A stretch of DNA of 10,801 nt from an uncultured Oscillibacter sp. (lineage in GTDB: Bacteria > Bacillota > Clostridia > Oscillospirales > Oscillospiraceae): positions 1 to 10,801 of the forward strand of contig CAJUQQ010000059.1 in assembly GCA_910588175.1 (NCBI GenBank), given 5' to 3'. Below the pieces are notes generated by a model, which saw only the letters and a list, made by a program, of their open reading frames with translations, ran no database searches and was not told the origin of the DNA. Positions within the stretch are counted from its first letter, which is position 1, and each line of letters opens with the position of its first letter. Shown piece by piece: positions 7,057-10,801 of the stretch. The translations under genes and the position numbers were made by a program.

Positions 7057-7689
7057 TCAGTTGTCCTCCTTCTTTTTGTGGGGGTTGCGGGCGTCATATG
7101 CCGCCTTCTGCTTTGCGCAGAGCTGGTCGAAGCCGGTCTGTCCGGCGGCGTCAGCGGCCTGCCGGGCGCTCTCCCGGGACGCCCGGGCGATGGCCTCCAG
7201 GGTGCCGGGGCTCTGCACCGCCTCCAGCAGGGCGTCCGCCACCCGGGTGCGCTGGGCGCTGTCCGCGATGGCCGCCACCGCCGGGCGTACGTGCTTCAGG
7301 ATGGCCATGGCCGCGTCCCGGGCCTCGCCGGTGAGGGGCGTGCCCGCTTTCTCCTCCGGCTCATCCGGTTCCTCCGGATCGGCCTCCTTTTCCTCCTCCA
7401 GGAGCTTGTCCAGGGCCTCCACGCCGGAGGGCTCCTCCGGCTTGCTGTCCCGGGCCTCCAGGAGGCTGATGAGTTTGTCCAGCCTCCCCTCCAGAGCGCT
7501 GGGGGCGGCGTCCGCCGCGGGGGTCTCGACTGCGGGTCCCGCCTCCGGCGCAGGGGCAGTATCCCCGGCGGGTTCGGCGTCCAGCGCGGTCAGGGCGGTG
7601 TCCACAAGGGAGTGGACCTCCGCCTCGTCCTGGGCCTCCTTCGCCGCCAAGCCAAAGGCGGTGAGGATGGCCTTTGCGAATCTGCTCAT
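7057..7689 (-). CDS. Probable nested scaffold protein from internal in-frame start
   Basis: Inside the DUF2213 gene, codon 183 is an ATG (7689) preceded by GAGAAAGGAAG with about seven bases between GGAAG and the ATG. The product, beginning MSRFAKAILTAFGLAAKEAQ, would be the 210-residue C-terminal region without the protease domain. It starts exactly where the DUF2213 domain ends and the helical, acidic region begins. This mirrors lambda C/Nu3, where a scaffold is made from an internal start in the protease gene. The site could also be a chance purine-rich run, since it encodes ordinary residues (Glu-Lys-Gly-Arg). Confidence 0.55.
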   Translation of the reverse strand: MSRFAKAILTAFGLAAKEAQDEAEVHSLVDTALTALDAEPAGDTAPAPEAGPAVETPAADAAPSALEGRLDKLISLLEARDSKPEEPSGVEALDKLLEEEKEADPEEPDEPEEKAGTPLTGEARDAAMAILKHVRPAVAAIADSAQRTRVADALLEAVQSPGTLEAIARASRESARQAADAAGQTGFDQLCAKQKAAYDARNPHKKKEDN

Positions 7690-8235
7690 AGTGTTTCTTC
7701 CTTTCTCCGCCTCCCCGGCGGCCTGATCTTGTATCGCCACCTCGCGGCCCGCCCGCCCTCTGGGCACGACGGCCACGTGATTGCCCCGGATGTGCTCCTG
7801 CCGGTACCCGGCCCCGTCGGGGACGTAGCGGCAGAGGTAGCCGCAGGAGACCTCCCGCTTCACGCCGTTTCGGATGTCGCTGGCCAGGAGGGCGTCGTTG
7901 ATGTAGAGGTCCGCCACCAGGTACGCCCCCTCCCGCCGGACGTTCTGGACGTGGCCCCGGGCGTAGGCGGAGAAGTTCTCCGGCACCACGCTCTCCGGCG
8001 GGTGGCCGTCCGTCACCGGCTTGCCCTCGAAGGAGGCCATGGCGGCGGTGTCGAATACCTCCTCCTCGGACCGGGACACTGGGACCAGGCGCTCAGCGCC
8101 CTCCCGGAGCCCCAGCTCCCCGGCGAGATACTCCATGGTCCCCGTCCGGGCGATGGGCACGTTCCGGCAGATGAGGAAGCCCTCGTCCGTCTCCAGCTGG
8201 TTTGGGCTCAGTTTTGTGCCGTAGTAGGACAGCAT
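7057..8235 (-). CDS. DUF2213 head-maturation protease with C-terminal scaffold region
   Basis: A 392-residue protein. The ATG at 8235 is chosen over an in-frame TTG five codons earlier because GAGGTGAG lies immediately upstream. Residues 1-170 are the DUF2213 domain: FLICRNVPIARTGTMEY, GKPVTDGHPP (His78), REVSCGYLCRY (Ser130) and IRGNHVAVVPRGRAG (His153). The conserved His and Ser and their order suggest a prohead serine protease. Residues about 183-392 are acidic, Ala/Glu/Pro-rich and probably coiled-coil, with a KPEEPSG to EEKEADPEEPDEPEE stretch, as expected of a scaffolding region removed during maturation. An in-frame internal start with its own ribosome binding site could yield the scaffold alone. 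Protease activity is inferred for the family and not shown here. Confidence 0.85.
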   Translation of the reverse strand: MLSYYGTKLSPNQLETDEGFLICRNVPIARTGTMEYLAGELGLREGAERLVPVSRSEEEVFDTAAMASFEGKPVTDGHPPESVVPENFSAYARGHVQNVRREGAYLVADLYINDALLASDIRNGVKREVSCGYLCRYVPDGAGYRQEHIRGNHVAVVPRGRAGREVAIQDQAAGEAEKGRNTMSRFAKAILTAFGLAAKEAQDEAEVHSLVDTALTALDAEPAGDTAPAPEAGPAVETPAADAAPSALEGRLDKLISLLEARDSKPEEPSGVEALDKLLEEEKEADPEEPDEPEEKAGTPLTGEARDAAMAILKHVRPAVAAIADSAQRTRVADALLEAVQSPGTLEAIARASRESARQAADAAGQTGFDQLCAKQKAAYDARNPHKKKEDN

Positions 8236-8238
8236 GCT

Positions 8239-8246
8239 CTCACCTC
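8239..8246 (-). promoter_or_regulatory. Ribosome binding site deciding the DUF2213 start
   Basis: GAGGTGAG ends three bases before the ATG at 8235. It overlaps the codons that an upstream TTG start (8250) would have to translate, so it supports the ATG as the real start. It lies eight bases downstream of the hairpin at 8255-8292. Confidence 0.75.
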
Positions 8247-8254
8247 GCAAAAGT

Positions 8255-8292
8255 AATTGGAGCCGACAGGATTACTCCTATCAGCTCCAATT
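8255..8292 (-). terminator. RNA hairpin (terminator or attenuator) after the toxin cassette
   Basis: The minus-strand transcript can form a 16-base-pair stem with a six-base loop: AAUUGGAGCUGAUAGG, loop AGUAAU, then CCUGUCGGCUCCAAUU. All sixteen positions pair, two as G-U wobbles. On the plus strand those two pairs would be A-C mismatches, so the structure belongs to the minus-strand RNA. The stem is followed by ACUUUUGC, only a short U run, so termination is probably partial. It sits in the only sizeable non-coding gap (8236-8314), between the toxin-associated small genes and the protease/scaffold gene. It may lower read-through, protect an mRNA end, or be a processing site. Confidence 0.7.
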
Positions 8293-8314
8293 GCTCTTAC
8301 CTGACGCCAATCCG

Positions 8315-8440
8315 TCAGGCGCTGTATTTGATTGACCGCTTGATTTCCAGGACGATATACCCGTCGCCCTTCCTCCGGATTTCTGCGTCGTTGCCACGGC
8401 GGAGGATGGATTCGATTGCCGCGATGACTTGGTCAGTCAT
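8315..8440 (-). CDS. 41-residue small phage protein after the toxin-immunity pair
   Basis: A short ORF starting at the ATG at 8440, which overlaps the stop of the preceding gene as ATGA. It encodes MTDQVIAAIESILRRGNDAE followed by IRRKGDGYIVLEIKRSIKYSA. The predicted layout is one N-terminal helix and then a beta hairpin around KGDGYIVLEI. Similar small proteins are familiar from Firmicute phages, but I know no function. Its coupling to the Sm-like gene and its lower GC content place it in the same exchangeable cassette, so it may be a second immunity component or an accessory regulator. It ends 22 bases before the hairpin. The overlap and clean coding frame make it likely real. Confidence 0.68.
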   Translation of the reverse strand: MTDQVIAAIESILRRGNDAEIRRKGDGYIVLEIKRSIKYSA

Positions 8441-8631
8441 GATATTACCTCAATATGGCGAATTTCACGCGTAAACAGTTCTATCCGGTTTACAACAATA
8501 CTTTCTGGTTCCGGCTCATTATCCGCAGCAGAAATATAGGCAAACAACTCGCCTGTAAAGAGTTCGCCGTCCGTCATTTCTACACGCACCTGTCTTCCGG
8601 CGTTTTCGTTATAAAAACTGGCGTAATTCAT
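8437..8631 (-). CDS. Small Sm-like-fold protein, candidate immunity protein for the Ntox50 tip
   Basis: A 64-residue protein starting at an ATG (8631) that overlaps the toxin gene's stop (ATGA), and whose own stop overlaps the next start. The sequence RQVRVEMTDGELFTGELFAY, then an acidic loop (NEPEPESIVV), then IELFTREIRHIEVIS resembles the Sm1/Sm2 strand pattern of Sm-like (LSM) small beta-barrels: a Gly-Glu turn between the first strands and a final I-x-x-I-E-V strand. Calculated by eye it is acidic, as many immunity proteins are. Being placed directly after a C-terminal toxin domain, with translational coupling and the same AT-rich composition, makes it the prime candidate for neutralising that toxin. 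The function is inferred from context and has no direct sequence proof. Confidence 0.72.
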   Translation of the reverse strand: MNYASFYNENAGRQVRVEMTDGELFTGELFAYISAADNEPEPESIVVNRIELFTREIRHIEVIS

Positions 8632-10217
8632 GACTTTTTCTCCTTGCTTGTTGGCACAATGTGTGTACCTTTCTTTCCGTAATGGATCGTAAACCTTCCG
8701 GTTTCAGTTTCTGCGCCTGTCTGCATATCAACAGCAACACCTATCGGTTCCGCCAGAGAGATTACTTCCTTATTTGCCCAATCACCTTGGCGTGTAAAAA
8801 TCGGTTCTCCTGTTCCATGATATTTGTCAACAAGGCCCTGTGCTGTATCCAAATCACCGTATAGATAACTTTTTCCGGAAATATAATGCCCAGATTCCTT
8901 GATATGCTTGTTCTGGTGCCCTTTGTTGATCTTTTTGGTAATCTGGTCCGATCGTATCAACGATCTGACAGCATCTTCCTTTTCTTGATTATACACGGAA
9001 GAATTCACTTTTTCAAGTTTAGCCTTTTCAATTTCTGCATTTCTTTCCCGGTAACCGGATTTCCACTGCAAATACTTCCCATCCCCGCGCCGCTTCCCGG
9101 TCTCGGGGTCCGTGACGGCGTACTTGTGCCGCCGGAAGGTCTCGAAGGTCTTCGGCGCGGCCTCCCCCAGGGTCTCCCGGTACCGCTCCCACTGCCGGTA
9201 GTCCCGGAGATAGCGGGCGCGGTTTCGCTCCTTCTGGCGGTACGCCGCGATCTGCGCCTCGCTCCTGGGGTCCCGGCTGGGAGGGTTCTTCCGGAAACTG
9301 GAGAAGTCCTTGATCTTCTGGACCTCCTCCGCGCTCCTGCCCATGGGCGTCCAGCGCCGGAGCTGGTGGAGGCAGTTGGGGTGGATGTTCAGCCAGGAGT
9401 TTTCCAGTGTGTTGGGCCCCGCCGGGTCCATCTTCCCGAACGCCGCCGCGAGGGGCGGGAAATCCGGGTCCGTGCCGCTCTTGGAGTACACCCGGCCCTC
9501 CAGGCCCGCGCACAGGCGGCAGGTAGTGCCGTGGGCGCTGATCTGGTAGAGGTCGTGGTCCGGGTCCTGCGTCAGCACGGCCATGATCTCCGCCTGGCGG
9601 CTGGTGGTGCGCAGGACCATGCTCCCATAGGTATGGAGGCTCCAGCGCCGCCCCGCTTTGTCCACGAAGGCCGTCACGCCCTCCCGGCGCAGGGCCTCCA
9701 CGAACCCCGTGAGGGCCCGGTACGCCCCCCGGCCTGCGGCGGTCATGCGGGCGGTCTGCTCCAGGCCGGTGCGGCGGAACACGTCCGGCTCCGTCCGGCC
9801 CAGGAGGACGTCCGCAAGAGCGGCTGCGGCAAAGGCGTCCGCCTCCGTGATCTGCCCCATGAGGTTCATGGTCAGACGGGCGGCGATGTCCACCTGCTCC
9901 CCGGTGAGGGACCGGGCGTTCTGGTAAGCCCGCAGGTGCTTCTCCGGCGTCTCGGGCTCCTCCAGGGGCCTGCGGGCCTCGGGGTGAGGGACGTAGAACT
10001 GGGTCTCGATCATCCGGGGCACGTAGGTCCAGCAGTCCGTCTCCAGCTTGCGCAGGATGGACTGGACCCGCTCCAGCGCGGCCTCCGCGTGATAGTCCGC
10101 CAGGCCCAGGGAGCGCAGACGGCCAATTTCATTGATGATGTCCGTCTCCGCCTGCAAAAAGAGCCCGATGAGCCGTTGGAGCTCCCGCTCAGCCGGTCCG
10201 CGTGTCAGGCGGGGCAT
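8628..10217 (-). CDS. Phage minor capsid protein 2 fused to a C-terminal Ntox50 toxin domain
   Basis: A 529-residue protein with ATG at 10217 three bases after the previous TAA and GGAGG upstream. Residues about 1-290 match phage minor capsid protein 2: VTAFVDKAGRRWSLHTYGSM (181-200), RTTSRQAE, then SAHGTTCRLCAGLEGRVYS (227-245) with Cys233 and Cys236, and IHPNCLH (278-284), a probable metal-binding or structural Cys/His set. Residues 300-400 are a long charged helical linker. Residues about 429-529 match polymorphic toxin type 50 (Ntox50): QNKHI (435-439), SGHYISGKSYL, LVDKYHGTGEPIF, WANKEVI, and FTIHYGKKGTHIVP (509-522) with His512 and His519. Ntox50 is a predicted, probably RNA-targeting, toxin domain. 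GC content drops sharply near residue 386, marking the graft. The head part sits at the portal; delivery of the toxin with DNA is inference. Confidence 0.88.
   Translation of the reverse strand: MPRLTRGPAERELQRLIGLFLQAETDIINEIGRLRSLGLADYHAEAALERVQSILRKLETDCWTYVPRMIETQFYVPHPEARRPLEEPETPEKHLRAYQNARSLTGEQVDIAARLTMNLMGQITEADAFAAAALADVLLGRTEPDVFRRTGLEQTARMTAAGRGAYRALTGFVEALRREGVTAFVDKAGRRWSLHTYGSMVLRTTSRQAEIMAVLTQDPDHDLYQISAHGTTCRLCAGLEGRVYSKSGTDPDFPPLAAAFGKMDPAGPNTLENSWLNIHPNCLHQLRRWTPMGRSAEEVQKIKDFSSFRKNPPSRDPRSEAQIAAYRQKERNRARYLRDYRQWERYRETLGEAAPKTFETFRRHKYAVTDPETGKRRGDGKYLQWKSGYRERNAEIEKAKLEKVNSSVYNQEKEDAVRSLIRSDQITKKINKGHQNKHIKESGHYISGKSYLYGDLDTAQGLVDKYHGTGEPIFTRQGDWANKEVISLAEPIGVAVDMQTGAETETGRFTIHYGKKGTHIVPTSKEKKS
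8631..8933 (-). other. Ntox50 (polymorphic toxin type 50) domain region
   Basis: These bases encode residues 429-529 of the minor capsid fusion. The stretch carries the recognisable family signature: an N-terminal QNKHI, a K-S-Y-L strand, L-V-D-K-Y-x-G-T-G, a W-x-x-K-E-x-I strand, a glycine turn with VAVD, and the closing IHYGKKGTHIVP. All expected blocks are present in order and uninterrupted, so the domain looks intact and potentially active. Conserved His438, His512 and His519 and the lysines near them are candidates for the active site, by family conservation only. Confidence 0.85.
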
Positions 10218-10463
10218 TTAGTCCTCCAGTTCGTCGTCGTCTACGATCTCGATAATCTGTTCCGGCGCAATGGTATCGATGTAATTAGAGGTATCGTACA
10301 CAGTCGCTTCAGGATGGGAGCGCAGATACTCCTCCACATCCTCTACCAGTTCAAATTCCTCTGCCATGGAAATAATACCGAGTAGAGTGTCGCGGCCCAT
10401 CTTGTCAGTGCATTCGGCGTCAAATCTTTGATGCACCAAGTCCCGAAAAGACGTAATTTTCAT
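10218..10463 (-). CDS. Small acidic protein, candidate partner of the upstream head-protein tip
   Basis: An 81-residue protein starting at the ATG at 10463, chosen because AGGAG lies ten bases upstream; an ATG six codons earlier (10481) has only a weak purine run. The sequence starts MKITSFRDLVHQRFDAECTD, continues with a helical LLGIISMAEEFELVEDVEEYL, and ends in an acidic run (IIEIVDDDELED). I do not recognise a family. It is acidic, short, lower in GC than the capsid genes, and lies between a head protein's C-terminal tip and the next head gene. That is the same arrangement as the Ntox50 tip and its follower gene, so an immunity role is a reasonable hypothesis. It could equally be an unrelated phage moron. 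Confidence 0.7.
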   Translation of the reverse strand: MKITSFRDLVHQRFDAECTDKMGRDTLLGIISMAEEFELVEDVEEYLRSHPEATVYDTSNYIDTIAPEQIIEIVDDDELED

Positions 10464-10484
10464 TTTCAAGTGTCTCCTCATTCT

Positions 10485-10801
10485 TTACTTAAGTCGGGTT
10501 CGCACATAGAAATTGTAATCTCCTGGTCCATTAACCGTGAATTTGTAGTGATACTTTCCATAACAGTAAGAGTACGATTCCCCCGCCTTCAACTTCGGAT
10601 GGTCCGTCAAAATCCCGCTGCTCACACGGGCGGCTTCCTTTTTGCCCATCCGCTGCGAGCTGATTTTACCACGCTTTTTCGTTCCTGTCGAGCCCCCGCC
10701 TCCGCTGAGCTTCCCATAGGTGAACCGCCCATGTTTATCCCGGGGCTGTCCCTTGTAGTCCAAGGTCAGGGCGTCCTCCGTCTCCAGGCCGAACCCCAGA
10801 C
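10485..10801 (-). CDS. C-terminal part of a head protein, probably portal, with an unrecognised tip (cut by window edge)
   Basis: The frame is open from the right edge to TAA at 10485, giving about 104 codons. The visible part begins LGFGLETEDALTLDYKGQPR and passes through RDKHGRFTYGKLSGGGGS, a flexible connector of a type common at the ends of phage head proteins ahead of variable C-terminal domains. It then has a basic stretch (KKRGKISSQRMGKKEAA) and a compact aromatic tip with LTDHPKLKAGESYSYCYGKY and FTVNGPGDYNFYVRTRLK. By skin/PBSX order the gene before the minor capsid protein is the portal, so I call it portal with moderate confidence. GC content falls where the tip begins (about 10680). 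The tip may be a toxin or accessory domain; I do not recognise it. A TTG at 10763 is not needed as start because the frame continues upstream. Confidence 0.72.
   Translation of the reverse strand, partial: LGFGLETEDALTLDYKGQPRDKHGRFTYGKLSGGGGSTGTKKRGKISSQRMGKKEAARVSSGILTDHPKLKAGESYSYCYGKYHYKFTVNGPGDYNFYVRTRLK

Larger units (their letters stand above)
1..10801 (-). mobile_element. Prophage head-neck-tail morphogenesis segment
   Basis: Every supported gene lies on the minus strand, mostly with ATGA/GTGA/TAATG overlaps or gaps under 20 bases, as in a phage late operon. The order (portal-like tail, minor capsid, protease/scaffold, cement, major capsid, connectors, tail terminator, YqzN-like protein, sheath, tube, XkdN chaperone, tape measure) follows the Bacillus PBSX/skin morphogenesis module. 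The sheath gene makes it a contractile-tailed (myovirus-type) phage, and the head genes argue against a headless tailocin. No integrase, attachment site, lysis or host gene is visible, so whether the element is intact, and where its ends lie, cannot be judged from this window. No promoter for the operon is seen. Confidence 0.93.

Noticed and set aside
8236..8250. Upstream TTG start for the DUF2213 protein
   Set aside because: The five extra codons are the ribosome binding site of the ATG at 8235, and no better site precedes the TTG.
7078..8256. 392-codon plus-strand open frame
   Set aside because: Antisense shadow of the DUF2213 gene; no family features.
8886..10385. 499-codon plus-strand open frame across the toxin region
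   Set aside because: Antisense to the minor capsid fusion. It begins in the AT-rich tip and continues through the GC-rich body with shadow-type composition; no motif supports a convergent or antisense gene.
10485..10763. Stand-alone 92-residue gene starting at a TTG
   Set aside because: The same frame remains open to the window edge, with sensible residues (LGFGLETEDALT) before the TTG, and no ribosome binding site is seen. It is better read as the end of a larger protein.
1..10801. Search for CRISPR arrays, tRNA genes, insertion sequences and attachment sites
   Set aside because: No regularly spaced repeats, cloverleaf-like segments, transposase frames or flanking direct repeats were seen; the window is almost wholly coding for virion proteins.

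Overview
The window is a head-to-tail morphogenesis segment of a temperate, contractile-tailed phage (prophage), read entirely from the minus strand, so transcription runs from the high-coordinate end to the low-coordinate end. Most of it is GC-rich (hand-counted lines in core genes are near 70% GC). Strong AGGAGG-type ribosome binding sites, ATGA/GTGA/TAATG overlaps and PBSX/skin-like gene order point to a high-GC Firmicute, most like gut Clostridia of the Oscillospiraceae (Flavonifractor/Lawsonibacter type). The host call is inference.

Layout in transcription order: the C-terminal tail of a protein cut by the right edge, by position probably the portal (10485-10801); a small acidic protein (10218-10463); a phage minor capsid protein 2 carrying a C-terminal Ntox50 (polymorphic toxin type 50) domain (8628-10217); a small Sm-like protein (8437-8631); a 41-residue protein (8315-8440); an RNA hairpin (8255-8292); a DUF2213 head-maturation protease/scaffold with a probable nested scaffold start (7057-8235); a cement-like protein (6546-7055); a DUF2184 major capsid protein (5489-6532); a small YqbF-position protein (5215-5475); a DUF4054 connector (4727-5218); a head-closure-type protein (4263-4730); an HK97-gp10-like protein (3821-4327); a tail terminator (3369-3824); a YqzN/YkzM-like small protein (3205-3372); an XkdK tail sheath (1859-3205); an XkdM tail tube (1367-1843); an XkdN tail assembly chaperone with a -1 frameshift extension (783-1354); and the N-terminus of the tape measure protein (1-776, cut by the left edge).

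The core genes build a capsid, neck and contractile tail and look ordinary. The accessory signal lies at the right. Two AT-rich islands (about 8255-9060 and about 10220-10680, hand-counted at roughly 37-50% GC) coincide with the C-terminal tips of two consecutive head proteins plus the small genes after each tip. One tip is recognisable as Ntox50; the other I do not recognise. Each looks like an exchangeable toxin-tip plus putative immunity cassette grafted onto a virion protein, as known for MuF-type phage polymorphic toxins. Two such cassettes in a row, with the recognised toxin on a minor-capsid-2 scaffold, is the most interesting feature here.

Two further signals are well supported: a canonical A AAA AAC slippery heptamer with an upstream Shine-Dalgarno-like stimulator at the end of the XkdN gene, opening exactly into a gpT-like extension; and an in-frame internal start inside the DUF2213 gene that would make a separate scaffold protein.
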